Origin: Drechslerella dactyloides
Lineage: Eukaryota > Ascomycota > Orbiliomycetes > Orbiliales > Orbiliaceae
Length of the DNA stretch: 64,000 nucleotides
NCBI GenBank assembly: GCA_020064725.1
Contig: JAGTWJ010000002.1
Span: forward strand, 3,038,001 to 3,102,000
Direction: 5' to 3'
The position numbers and the translations under genes are program-made. Position 1 is the first letter of the stretch; each line of letters opens with the position of its first letter. The notes below the pieces were generated by a model that was not told the origin of the DNA, made no database searches, and worked only from the letters and a program-made list of their open reading frames with translations. Below are positions 34,630-47,200 of the stretch, piece after piece.

Positions 34630-35167
34630 GGATTTGTGTGTGTATGCATGTACTATATGCTTTCTGGCATGCGTGCCGCGAGCTCCCTTGACGGGTGCGA
34701 GGCTTGTGGTGCCGTGGTTTTTGTATACTAGATCAGTACTGGAGACTGCACGTCAATTACTTTTCGTGATAGAATCGGGTCGAGTGACAGACCCATACTT
34801 GTGTATTATTCTCTATAATAATTATTCGATGGACCATTAACTGGCTCGTCATCGATATTATACTCTAGTTCAAGAAGCCCGATCGTTGATATAATAGGAC
34901 ATATATATAGTAGCAGTCTGCCGCCCGCTCGCTAGATCGGCCATCTATGCCTGCAGATGCTGTAAATGATAACTTTTCCATCCCCTCCAAGCTCCACATT
35001 ACACACAAATGCCACCACCCGTAAAGGGAAATTCACAACCCAACCAACCCACATCTACCGTATGTATGTACAAAAGACCAGTCTATATAACCTCTAGACC
35101 TGGCGCCAGAGGGCAAGGCGGAGACAGTCTATTGGGGAATCATTCCGCATTGTGCATGCATGCAATC
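34630..35167. other. Convergent intergenic region
   Basis: This 540 bp lies between the 3' ends of the hypothetical gene (plus) and IMPDH (minus). It is AT-rich around 34790-34920. No gene is seen. Confidence 0.6.
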
Positions 35168-37184
35168 TCACGACGAGTAGAGCCGCTTCTCAAAGCTGTG
35201 CAGCCCGTGCACGTTCCCTTCCATCTGCGCGCTCGCCGTCCGGAGCTCGAACCGAACTGTGCCGTTAAGCACGCCGTCCTTCAGCTCCGCGACGCTCTTG
35301 ACGCCGATGTCCTGCAGCGAGTGCTGCATGCCCGCCTGCAGGTACGGGACGAATTTTGTAACCGACCTACACGTTACAGTCAGCATTGTAAACTTCAGAG
35401 GTAATCGATATGGTAAGATGGGAGGGTGGTTGTACTCACCCACGATCCGCAACGCTCCCGCTGACGCCCTGCGCCACGAGAATCTTATCCGACTCGCTAA
35501 AGTACCGTCCCGTCGCCGCGTTCTCGCCGCTCTTCTGGCTCTCCATCGCGTCGATGGAGCCCATGCCCCTGTACGCCTTCACCAGCTGGCCCTTCTCGCT
35601 CAGAAAGTACTTTCCAGGGCTCTCCGTCGTGCCCGCCAGCAGCCCGCCCATCATTACCGTGCTCGCGCCCAGCGCCAGCCCCTTGACGATGTGTCCGACG
35701 TTCTGCACGCCGCCATCAGCGATGCAGGGCACGCCGAACCGCCCGGCGAACTCGCAGACGCTGTAGACGGCCTGTGCCTGCGGTCTCCCGACGGCCATGA
35801 CCTCCTGCGTGATGCACGCGCTGCCGGAGCCCATGCCGATGCGTAGGCCGTCCGCGCCCGCAGCGATGAGCGCCGCGGCCTGTTCGCGGGTGACGACATT
35901 GCCACCAATGACGTCGAGCTGCGGGAAGGTTTCCTTGATCCACTTGATCATATCGATCTGGTAGATCGAATTGCCCTGCGAGGAGTCGAGGATGACAAGA
36001 TCGAGGCCGGCGTCGACGAGCTTCTTTAGGCGGACGCGGTCGTCCGGGCGGGTTCCGATCGCGGCGCCGCACAGCAGCTGCTTTGACGCGGTGACCTTGG
36101 AGGCGAGCGGGAAGTTATGGTTTTTCATCAGATCGCTGCGGGAGAGGAGGGCGGTGAGGTTGTCGTTGCCGTCGACGATGGGGAGTTTGCCCTTTTTGCA
36201 TTTCTGCAGGATCACATTGGCCTCACTGAGGGTGACGCCTTGCTTTGCCGTGACGAGCTCGGAGCGCGGGGTCATGACTTCCTTGAGCGGGGTGGTGGCG
36301 TCGCGGACGAACTGAATGTCGCGCATGGTGACCATGCCGACGAGCTTCGAGGAAAGTGTGCCGTTTTCTAGGTGCATTTCACAGCCATGTCAGCTCTTCC
36401 ATCTTCCTTGTTATCTCAAGTAGTTGAAAGGTGAGGCATGTGAAGTGTAGGTGCGATGGTCAGGAGGTCTCCAAGCTTTTCTCCACAGGGACGTGAGTCC
36501 ATTGCGGTTGAACGAAAGTTATTTAAGCAGTAGTAAATCATCATATGCGCGACGACTTCAATTCGTATAACAAGTGCAGGTGAACGGCGAATAAACCTAC
36601 CAGTTATCGGGACGCCGGCGAATCCCTGGGTCTCCTTCACGACCCGCACATCCTTCACGGTATGCGACGGGCTGAGGACGACAGGGTCCAGTATGAACCC
36701 GTTCTCGTACCGCTTCACCTTCCTGACCATCTCGGCCTGTTCTTCCGCGGAGCAGTTGTGGTGGATGATGCCGACGCCGCCGAGCAGGGCCATGTGGATC
36801 GCCATGTCCGTTTCCGTGACCGTGTCCATGGGCGAGGAGACCAGCGGGATCTTGAGGGAGATGTTCCGCGTGATCTTCGAGTCGAGCGTGACATCGCTGG
36901 CGGGGAAGCCAATGTGGCCCGGGAGGACGAGGAAGTCGTTGTACCTGTTGGCGGCCGCCGGTCAGCGTTCCGTGCACGTGGGTAGGTTTTTGAGTAATGG
37001 AAACGTACGTTAATCCACCGCGCTTTTTGCTGTCGAGCAGCTCGGTGACGGAGAGGCCATCGCGGCTGTCGTATTCCTGCAGCACGGAGGCCGCCGTGCT
37101 CGCGTCAAGGTACTTTTGCACGCCGTTCGCGAGACTGTTGACGGCAGCCATTGCGATGGTGGGGGTGGTCTGTGGGGAAGTCAA
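35168..37184 (-). CDS. Inosine-5'-monophosphate dehydrogenase
   Basis: Four exons (37009-37184, 36601-36944, 35440-36367, 35168-35366) close to 548 aa. A second in-frame ATG at 37151 would give 537 aa and is equally possible. The enzyme oxidises IMP to XMP with NAD+, the committed step of GTP synthesis in the cytosol. Visible landmarks are GLSVTELLDSK and LTYNDFLVLPG near the N-terminus, VSSPMDTVTE, a CBS-pair region (about 130-250) with VGMVTMRDIQF and GKLPIVD, the catalytic loop GMGSGSACITQ with Cys358, GVPCIADGG, and the flap region KAYRGMGS plus SGSVADRGS. Length is typical for fungi. Mycophenolic acid targets this enzyme; resistance cannot be judged from what I can see. Intron 2 (36368-36600, 233 nt) is the longest intron modelled in the window. 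The coding strand upstream of the start is pyrimidine-rich. Confidence 0.95.
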
Positions 37185-37973
37185 GTTTCAAACAAAGAAG
37201 CGAAGGTATTGAAGAGAAGGCACCAGATATCCTCCGTGTCAAACTCGAGATCGGACGAGTATGGCAGAGAGAGAGAAAGGTGGGATAACTGTGGAAATCG
37301 ACAGTGATATCGAAGACAGAGAAGAAAAAAAGAAGAAGAGGGAAAGAGAGAAAGAAGGAGAAAATTTTTCGAGGACAAATTTATGTGGTGCTGCTCGACA
37401 GGCCGACAGCAGAAAGTTTACCCGCTAAACTTTTTTTTTTCCTGTGAGCTCGCCAATGGGCCACTCACTTATCGATAACCGCAGCTGTGGGGAAGCAGGT
37501 CGTCGAGGGGTTTTGGACGTAGCAAGACAGACGCATGGCGAAAGATATCGAGGTTGAAAGAGAATACAATGAATGTATCGTGGCCCAGCGGCCGTCTGAT
37601 GCTTTTGTCTTGCCGCAGTAGAGCGCCTCCAGAATCATTACCGGCGACCGAGGAGAATTGAGAACGCGCGTGTATTTAGGGCTGATGCTCATCTACATGA
37701 AGGGGCATGGCATCTATATATATAATAAACAGGAAGAAAAAGGCGCGGGAACGATAAAGGAAAAGAAGAATAGCTTGGAAAGAATCACGCTGAAGGTCAT
37801 TTGTCGCATTCAACTTTTTGTTGTCGTGGATCGTATCCACCCACGCCCGACCCTGGCAGCTGAGAGTCGCATATATGCATTGTCCATACATGCATCGGTC
37901 ACATCGCCACTACAATTGCCTTGCGGGCCGAGCCCAACCCTGTCAAGCCAACTGGTGGTCGAGACCACCGGTG
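37185..37973. other. Intergenic region: IMPDH promoter and 3' flank of the SH3BGR-like gene
   Basis: A purine-rich run at 37310-37370 (pyrimidine-rich on the IMPDH coding strand) and a T run near 37430 mark the likely IMPDH core promoter. No gene is supported in these 790 bp. Confidence 0.55.
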
Positions 37974-38690
37974 TTATTTCTTCGCTTCCTCCTTCTTCTT
38001 GTTGGCAGCTGCAGCGGCCTCGGCGGCCAGGGCGGCCGTACTCGAGGACGGAGCGGCTGCACTCGAAGATGGAGCGGCCGTACTCGAGGTCGGAGAGGTC
38101 GTCGTACTCGATGACGGAATAGCTTGCTTGACAGCCGGCTTCGTATCAACAGTAGAGGTGGTAGCCTTCTGCGATAGAGCCGGGCCGGCGGCAGTTGCTA
38201 TCCCAAGTTTCTGCTTGAGTTCTCCAAACTCGTTCCATTCTTCAACCTCAGCCAAGTCCTACAAGTAGGGAACCACGAAAGCGACTCATTGACGAGGAGA
38301 TGCACATGCACCACCTCCGTCATGAGAGATGCCGTCTGTCTGTCAGCCGTGAATTATGCAGAGCGAACGAGAGATGAATCTCTGGACATAACTATCATAG
38401 GTCTATAGATGTATAAAAATAGCATCAATGGGGAGTACAGGGGACTGAATACTTACACCAAGCACGGCCCCGTCCTTCACCAACGCCGGCAGCTTCTGGT
38501 CAGGGCGTCTTCTGCGGCCCCATATACTCCTGGCGCGGTCGTCCGTCGCGACATCGATCGCCTTGAAAGGGATCTTGTTGATTTTCAGTATTGTCTCTAT
38601 GCGCGATGTGGCCGAGGAGTTTGCAAAAGTGCCGGTGGAGAGGGAGACATAGAGATACAGGATCTTGGGGTCCTGGACTTCGGAAGTCAT
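37974..38690 (-). CDS. SH3BGR-like thioredoxin-fold protein with an Ala/Ser/Thr tail
   Basis: Two exons (38457-38690, 37974-38258), joined over a 198-nt intron (GTAAGT..GTAG), encode 172 aa. The N-terminal 95 residues match the SH3-binding glutamic-acid-rich/glutaredoxin-like fold: a KILYLYVSLSTG first strand, RIETILKINKIPFKAIDVATD, KLPALVKDG, then the splice into VEEWNEFGELKQKL. No CxxC redox pair is present, as usual for SH3BGR proteins, so catalysis as a glutaredoxin is unlikely. The C-terminal 70 residues are low-complexity (S/T/A repeats with APSSS and AALAAEAAAAANKKKEE). The role in fungi is not established. The donor could also be read 2 nt upstream, but only the GGT|GTAAGT choice avoids an immediate stop. 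Confidence 0.85.
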
Positions 38691-40590
38691 CGTTGCTAGC
38701 TGCTACGCTGAAGCTGTCCGCGGAATTTCTGCCTGCAGGGTTCGGGAACGGTCGAGACGATGCAGAGCAATGCAGCGGGGCAGAGGGCGGAATATGCGGG
38801 GAAGCTGGGAGAGTCGTCCGATGTGATATCAAAAAGCGCGCAGATGGTTGTAGCGTTAGATGGATAGGGCGGTGGAGCTCGAGCTTCGGACCAGCACTAA
38901 TCTGTCCGTACCGTCTGTGCACCGGAGCAGGCTGAGCTCGAGGACGCGAGAGGGGCTTCGATTCCGTGCACGAGACCGGAAGCCGAGCAATCGATTGATC
39001 CCTGGTCGGTCTGGCCCCCAGCGTGGCGTGAGGCAGAAATATCCGGTTTTTGCGAGCAGGAAATTTTCTCAGCTGTGCGCGATTCAAAGAGCCCGCCAAC
39101 ATTTCGCGCAACGCAGGCGGCGGAAATTCGCTCGTTGCATTCGTCCACAGAAAAGGTTCAAAGGTTCAAGACATGGATGGGAACTCTAATACATCTCTCT
39201 CGAAAGAGTTACGAATCCACGGTCCCGGTAATCGATGCAGAAGCTACGATCAGATAGCTAGCTCCAGCTGCGTGGGGAGGCAACCATGATACCGGGTAGT
39301 ACATATATAAGTAATAACTTAGTCATGCTCTACAAGGCCATGCGGGATGCACTAACGTAATATATCGATATCAGATTAGAAGATACGTATGAATGGAATT
39401 GATATCAATTGGCGTGCGTCCAACCGGAAAGTAGGCCTGTGAATGCAAGTTCGAAGAGATCGTGTTAGCCAATTGAAGAATTGTCCCTCGGGAAGCTATA
39501 GCGACGAGCCCCAGATTGTATTATAATAGACGGCCATTATTCAGCGGGGAGGCACATCTGCCGTCTAGCCAAATATCTCGGCGATATAGTTTTATAGCTA
39601 CTTCTTAAGCAAGTAAGTTAAGTATACAGTCTCGCTGCAATTATCCAATTCCCGCCAGCTGTGAGAACCCTAACTCGCATGGCCACAGAGCCGGAACTCG
39701 GAAGGCAATTGCCGGCCGGCGGGCCCTTTTCTGCACCCGCATCCCGGCGTGAAGCCAGCTGTCCAGCGCTCTCTCGCGCCGTGATGAAGCCTTGTCGCCG
39801 GCTGCGCCTCTCGCGGGCACGTGGGAGCAGCTCTCCTTCACCGCAATTCCACCCGGTCACGTGGTATATTCACCCTGATTGGGAATGGCTCTGATGACTA
39901 AGCCGAACAGGGGTGTTCGGCCGACAACGTAGACAACACATCTGCTGCTGCCAGGCGCCAATTGGGCTGCCGGCCGAGTGGCTCTATCGGACGGCGGCAG
40001 GTTACTAATCCCCGCCCCTATAGAGGTATCGTCACACGTTCCGCGGGCCGTGAATGCTTGTTTCGCATTGTTTTTCACGGAAACGCTGCATTGCGCTGAT
40101 GTAATCGCGTGGAGGATTAACAATAAAGTCGGCTCGATCCTAACGTTATACGGAATGGCTAGCAGCAGCCCCGGTTTTCGTCAAAGTAAGTTCGCGCTGA
40201 ATGTGAAACGTGGTACGATTGCTGGGCTCGAGCTCTCGGAGCGGAAGCTCATCGAGCCGACAGTCAGGATGTGCCCTGGGTCTTGTCTTCTGGTCCTGTT
40301 GCTGATGGCCAATCGTCGGTTGCGAAGTGCGGGCTAAGGATTGCCATGCATGCAATGCCTCCATACCAGCTACTGCATACTGGTTAGCATAGCTACCTTG
40401 TTAATGGCGAACCCCAATTAGTTGCAATTGTCTATAAATCAGCCTACTTCCACCAGTTTCTCCCTCCCCATTCTCACAACCCTATCCAAGATACCAAGCA
40501 TCCCAATACGTACTCACACACCGCTATCATCAATCAATTGCTCTTACAATTGCCCTCTCCATCTTTCGTTCAATCAACCCATACATAACA
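38691..40590. other. Divergent intergenic region upstream of the SH3BGR-like and GST genes
   Basis: This 1.9 kb has no supportable gene. The right end is the GST promoter and a pyrimidine-rich leader (40440-40590). Open frames near 38500-39190 and 39978-40337 lack motifs and ATG starts with good context. Confidence 0.55.
40433..40439 (+). promoter_or_regulatory. TATA box of the GST gene
   Basis: TATAAAT lies about 155 bp upstream of the ATG and is followed by a C/T-rich leader. Confidence 0.5.
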
Positions 40591-41295
40591 ATGTCTGCCT
40601 CCATCCAGCCCATCACCATCTACGGCCACAAAGGCCGCGCCCCAAACCCACCCAAAGTCCACATCCTCCTTGACCTCCTCAACATCCCCTGGACCCTCGT
40701 CGAATTGGAAATGAAGCACGACCCAACCGACGAGAAGTCCATCAAGCACCCTTCCTACCTCGCCGTCAACCCGAACGGCCGCATCCCGGCCATCGTCGAC
40801 CCGAACCAGAACAACATCGCCGTCTGGGAGTCCGCCGCCATCCTGCAGTATATCACCGAAGTCTACGACACCACCCACAAGTTCAGCGGCAAGACCCTCG
40901 AGGAACGCACGCTCATCAACGAGTGGATTGCCTTCCAGATATCAGGACAGGGGCCGATACAGGGCCAGATCTTCTGGTTCTCGTTCGACCGCTTCCATAA
41001 GGAGAAGTACGGCGAGGCAGCGCCGCCACACGTCGTCCAGCGGTTCAGAGATGAGATTCACCGTGTCTGCGGCGTTGTCGAAGGGCAGCTGGCCCGCCAG
41101 AAGGCGAAGGGGTCCGATTGGATTGCGTGTGATCGGATGACGATTGCGGATATTGCCTGGTATCCGTGGTCGAGGGCCAATGCGTTTGCGGGTATCGATA
41201 TGGAGGAGTTCCCGAACTTGAAGGCGTGGGTGGACCGTATGGGAGAGGTTCCAGCGGTGAAGCACGTCTATGAGACCGTTGCAGGAGAAAGCTAG
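40591..41295 (+). CDS. Glutathione S-transferase, Ure2-like/GTE-type
   Basis: A single exon encodes 234 aa. The N-terminal thioredoxin-like domain (about 1-90) has ITIYGHKGRAPNPPKV, then NPNGRIPAIVD with the cis-proline, and WESAAILQYI for the glutathione gamma-glutamyl site. The helical C-terminal domain (about 100-230) carries the N-capping-type segment MTIADIAWYPW. This arrangement is typical of fungal Ure2p-like/GTE GSTs, cytosolic enzymes that conjugate glutathione to electrophiles or reduce peroxides. No targeting peptide is seen. Its substrate cannot be predicted. The ATG follows a C/T-rich leader and a TATA box at the expected distance. Confidence 0.92.
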   Translation: MSASIQPITIYGHKGRAPNPPKVHILLDLLNIPWTLVELEMKHDPTDEKSIKHPSYLAVNPNGRIPAIVDPNQNNIAVWESAAILQYITEVYDTTHKFSGKTLEERTLINEWIAFQISGQGPIQGQIFWFSFDRFHKEKYGEAAPPHVVQRFRDEIHRVCGVVEGQLARQKAKGSDWIACDRMTIADIAWYPWSRANAFAGIDMEEFPNLKAWVDRMGEVPAVKHVYETVAGES

Positions 41296-44200
41296 GCTGG
41301 TCTGGTCCGAGGTCCAGATTTGGATAGTAGATTGGTGCATTTGTATGTGCTGGTTAGCAATAGCATAGCGGTCGTGGTCGATTAGAATGATCAATGTCGA
41401 ATACGTCCGCTCGGTGTCCTTGCGTGCATTGCCGAGTTGGTATCTGATCGAGTCGGTGCTGTTTGTCGGTAGATATAATAATATAGTAGATGCTGCAAGC
41501 CTATTCCATGCTGGATCTCCTCGAACAGTAGCCGTGTGTCGTTGTCCGCCCCCGAAATCATCGATATATCCCAGTCCTGGTCTCGCAAGCCAAACCCACA
41601 CAGTTCCAGCAGTCCCATAGAATCAACACTCTTGTCGAAGGAAAAAATAACAGTCGGAGTCGTGTTCTAGCGCCATGGCGTTGTATTCGCTGCAGTCGAC
41701 CGTACGTAGACCAGTCGTATCGGAATTACGAAATATAGAAGACCAGGCCAGTCGAATGTCGTCTTTGTAATCCAAGGTCGAGCTCGCGTAAATTAAACCC
41801 GCAGTGCACCCCTGCCTGCCACAAAATGCAACCCCCCACAACCAGCAATACCAGATATACACCTAAAAACCAAGCATCCAGAAGAATCAAATCCCAGAGA
41901 ACCAGCCCATACAACCCCACCTTAAATAACAATAAAACCTCCAGCACAACGGACAAAAAAGACACAGTATCCTGTACTTGCCAAAGTGCAAAATACACCC
42001 TACTTAGGCACCCATTCTACAGTTCCAACTGCGATCGCCACACCACCACCACCGTATACGCATGCCGCCTTAATTTAATAACACCCATATGGAGCATTTA
42101 CTCACCAGCCGCAGGGCGCATAAAACAAATATACACGGCCGGTTCCGTCCATCTCCCAGGCCCAGAGCCATCATCAAGCCGGTCGAGAGACCATATGGAT
42201 ACAAAGATAAGTAATTACTCACCTGAGTTCCGAGTCCGACCCGGGAAGCACTAGACCGTGCACCGCCGATATATGCTCGAAGGGCCCTCGTTTGCCCCGT
42301 CCCGGGTACAGACGCATTGGGACACACACATGCATATATGTACGTCCTCTTTTGAATATCGCTCGCTTCTCATCCATGCTTCGTATGTACGTGCATATGC
42401 GGTCCAGACGTATACGCGTACGTACATGTATGTATTCATGCCGGGATACGTATTTTCTTTTGGTGGCCCAGCACCCGTCTCGTTACTAGACTACATACGT
42501 ATGTCCTTTGGTCTGCACATTTAAGTCCGAGACAATATTCGCACTCGGTACCGCTGATGACTAGCTAGGGAAGATTACCGGCCGGTCCACAAACGTAATG
42601 AGAATACACACGCACACAGGAACGGCTTGTACCGCATGTAGGTAAACGATTAATCGCTAAGTGCGCTGCATCAGTGTGTGTTTGTGGTATATATGTACCT
42701 TCCGAGCTGCCAGCGGGTCGACTCATGTCAGCCGTGCGGCTGCCGACTGCGATGCTTTACATATATGATATGTATCCCGACGGGATATATATATATAGTC
42801 CGCACGATATATATAGGAGACATACAGCCCGCACACACCTGCTGTCGAACCTGGTTGTTATATTGCGAAGTCGGAAGGCTTGCGTGGTAATGATGTGCGG
42901 TTTATTAATATGGCGTGGTATACCTACTAAGCGGGTGGCTGCTGCGGGAGGCTTTATTGTCTCGCGGGGCTTCGGATGCCGGATGTACATATGAGATATA
43001 TACAAGATACAGTATACTAGAACTACTTGATAGTTTTAACTTTCGAAAATGCGAAGTTATGCATGGATTACTCTTGTTGGTGTGTGGCGAGGATCGATGA
43101 TTTCCGAACGAAGCAGCTGGCATTCGCAAATATAATATATCCATGTCTCTCGGATATTCGGCTGTCTAACCGGAGATACTGAATCACGTATCACAAGACC
43201 TTGTAGCGTGGTGCCGCGTCAAATACTCCCAATGTACCTAGGTACCTTGTCTCGCAAGCCAGACGCCTTCAGGTACCGTCCTGTGACCTCAACGGCGAAA
43301 TGTGTTGTAAATTTATCAAGGTTGATATGTGCTCGCCAGTCCGTTGCCAGGGTTTGCTAGCTAGTGTCGCGACTGCTGCGAGTCTTGAAACCTGGTTCTT
43401 CATACATTGAATGCCCAAAGTTCAAGCTGGTTTATATTCGAAGGCGTAGAATGTACCTTATAAGGCACGCTGCTTACAATCATGGCATCATTTATAAACC
43501 GATATCCAACGCAAATATATAACTGGGCATTTCACCTGTCCAAGTTGCACGCAATTACAAACCCGAACTCTAGGAGCCTAGGTTCAGGGAAACCGCGATT
43601 TCAAATGGACTATGGTACCTGCTAAGGTAAGAATACGAGTTAGATAGGAGCTATGCGCATAAGAATATATCCAACACATGCACACAATCAAGATCGCTGG
43701 AGCACATGGAGAGGTTGTTGGATTCGGACTGGAACCTGACCGATTGATCGTTACACAGCACGTTGGAATTAAGTTACGTTGACTCATTTTAAAGACCTAG
43801 GCCTGGTGTTGTGTAACCGTATCAACTCAGTGTTTATATTAATATCTTACATGATAAGTCTGCTAAGTACTACATGTTCTTGATCTCCAACCTTGGGAAT
43901 ATACTAAGTACTTAATCATTAAGTTCCGGTGCCCTGGACCCCGTGCACGCTCCCTCTCCATCCCGGGGACAACCAGCGCCAGCAACCAACCTCATACCCA
44001 TGTCAACGAGACCCGGTACCCTGTCCCTGCTCGGTCCCAAGGCTGCCCAGGAGAGACACCGCCGCATGCCCTTGAGCACGAAGACAATCACATCAACATG
44101 AACTCTCTACCCTCGCCGACGAATGAATGTTCACGTCTACAAGTCCACATTCCAGACGGTGCCTTGCGCTGAATTTAGCATCTAATATCCTATCTGGGAA

Positions 44201-47200
44201 TGAGGCGGCCGTTCCGACAGCCAATCAATGGTGACGACTAGACGAATCTACAGCTTGCAATCCTGGTATCCAAGGACGCTGACGGTATATTATAGAACGT
44301 TGTGATATGATATGATGGGATGTTGGTCAGTTGATACATGTCGACAGAGATAGACACAGGATGTGCGGGAGGCAGCAGGCAGGCAGGCATTGTAAATGCC
44401 GCACGTGGAGATGGAAATCCGCGATTGCGATTGGAAGATGATTTAATAGAGTTTTGTTCTCCAATGTAGACAATGGCACACGAGTGTAGTCTGCCTTGCG
44501 ATGATGCTGCAATAGGGACGAGGAGCGTCAACCAATGAGTAGTGATGTTAGGTTACATGCACGAGCTCGTTGAAGGTATTCGTATTCCAGCTGTTAGAAT
44601 TACCTGATATTGCACATCGACGAATCCACTTTCCGGGTTGTGGGAGATCTTGGGGTCATCGATTGCCAGCCGTCCGTCAAATAGAATTGAGTCTCTCGCC
44701 ACGTCGTGGTATTCGGTCTTCATCAAGTTGGACGATGGACCTTGAAAGCGTTGCAACGCTGTTGTGTCACAACAGCCTCGTAAAAGCCATGCAGCTCGAT
44801 GGTCGTGCCTTGGCATAAACCTAGAGCTTCTAGCGGCGAAGTTTATTTTAGCGGAATGAGGATTCAAAGCTTGAGCAATTCACAAGAGGAATCGTCGCTT
44901 CATTGCGCCGGCAGTGGCGTTATCAGGTGCCTGCGACAATCGCACTATTTGCCATTCCAGTATGCATAGCCGATTATATTAGCAGAGTATGTTATGATAT
45001 GCCGGCAGACAAAACTTTCCTGTGTCGTCTGACAACCGGGAAATGGAACCGCAGTTCGTTTGCTCAGGCCGTATTACCAGCTTCTAGTGGATGCGATGCT
45101 GTAGTTTAAACCCCAGCATCGGGTTTGAAAGTGGGCTCGCTGAGGTTGTGGGGCCGTGACACCCTCCGTCGTATGTCGGAGTGCTCATTGTGGGGATGTA
45201 TTTGAGGCCCATCATCACGAGCTGCGCAAGCATAAGAGCTTCTTTGCAAGGATTCGATTCCACTAAATCGCTCGTTGATCACAAGGCGTTCGTGGGGCGG
45301 GTTTCCATCAATTGGAGCTCGAGGCTGGAGTGCAGCGGGATCCAAATTTGTCGGTGTGCTGTCATCTCTGCAATGTGAATCGCGCTGTATTCGCGTTCCC
45401 GGCCGCATATCTGACCTATAATGATGAGCACTGAATTGTCCTAGACGGTACAGTGTATCGTTTCGGGAGATAGCCTGCCCCCGGCTGATAATACTCACCT
45501 ATATGCGAGCCATCCCGCGTTCTGAGGCTCTCGCATCTAGACTTTGCGGTCAGCGTCTGGTTAAGGACAACCAACCACGCGGTCTGATTTTTGCATTTGG
45601 GGTGCAGCTTCTAGCTGCTTTCCCGAAAGACGTAAGAAACATTGACGGCGTAACGTCGGAAAACCCACCAGGGCGTGGTCGATTGACAAGCTCGAATGAG
45701 CTTTGATTCCGAAGGTCCTCGGACATGTTCATGTGCCTCGCATTCTTATACCTTCTTCTTCTAAGGTCCTGGCATGCTGGGAGCGGGCCAGTCATGCGGC
45801 GACCTCGATCTGTGCAGCAGACCTGTTGCATCGAGGCACATTGCATAGTCTGTTATTTAAATTCGGCCATTGCAGGAGCATGCGCGAGAGGAGCGCTTGC
45901 ATAGTGGCCTATCAAGGCGCGCGTCGAGAGGGCCGAATCCTCGATTGGAGCATAGCCTAGAAAAGACACCAGCCCGTTGACATGCGGAGCATCGTATTCA
46001 ACGAAACTCGACTTCCCTTCCCCCGCATTGCGTGGTTGGCTTTGTACATGGATCAAGAGTGTCCTAGGTAGCGAGTTGGCTTTGGTAACTTTTGGCGGTA
46101 GCGCGTCGGAAACTCTCAGAAACGCATATCCGGTGCACGGCGCATGCGTCTCTCTTATTTGAATTGGATCGATCGATGCAGCCGGTGGGCAGCTTAGCTG
46201 GCCAGCTAGGTAAGGAAGGGTGAAGTTGCATTTGTAATCAGGACGCGGATGGTGGCGTGGGTAAACGAGAGAAGTGTCTCTTTCCCAATTAATTTTCCTT
46301 TTGCTCGCTCGTCAGCAAGGATCGATATCGCAGATTTCGATACAATCAAGCCACGTACGTACCGTCCTCGAGCTGCCCGCCGTGCTAGTAATAACCTTGC
46401 ATCGAGGATGTATTAGATTCGCAGATTCCATTATGAAAATGTCGCGGGAAGCGAGGGAGGATCGAGCATTTCCCATGGCGAACTGTCATAGTTCGATATA
46501 GGAGTACCGATTAACGTCGCGTCTTAATTAAGATTAAATATAGACAAAGACGGCCACTAGCGATAGTATATTATGAATAGGAATCATAGTGACGGATTGA
46601 AGATAGCGTTTAAGTCCAACCAACACAGTGTCACCGACCCCGAGCCTTCCCGGGGAGTTCCACCCGAGACCCCGGTGTCACCCCAAATTCTCACACCGCG
46701 GGATTTTAATTTTTTAAGTTCGCGCCAAACACAACACTGCCAACGCGCCGCCCGCTGCCAAAGTATCGCTACTTCGTATTCTTACTAGTTCTTAATATCA
46801 ATAGAGTGGTCGTATTATAACCACCCATTCCGATATTATACACCCGCCCCAGCAGTTAAGCTCTTAAAATTACAAGCTTAAGAGTCTGAGATAACCTGAC
46901 CCGGTATCCCGTTCCCCAATCGCGGCCCGAAGTCCTAGTGCACACCCCCAAAAAAACCAACATGGCGATGGGAAAAACAAATAAACTTGCCCATGGCTGC
47001 GGCTCTCGGCTGCCAGATGGCATTATTAATGGCCATGTGCGATAAAGACCTTTTTCTTGCCTGCAGGATGCACGCGCCCCGGTTAGGGTGATGCGTGAAA
47101 TTCCAAGTTCGCTTCGAGAGTTCAATTCCACACGTCCAGCAGAAAATTGATTTCTCCTTCCTGTCTTAAATGTTGTCTGCTCGAATCCATCAAGGATGTC

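Noticed and set aside
37974..38690. Glutaredoxin call for the thioredoxin-fold protein
   Set aside because: The CxxC/CxxS active site is missing; SH3BGR-like fits better.
45236..45260. T-loop-like GGATTCGATTCC word suggesting a tRNA
   Set aside because: No matching acceptor, D- or anticodon arms could be placed around it.
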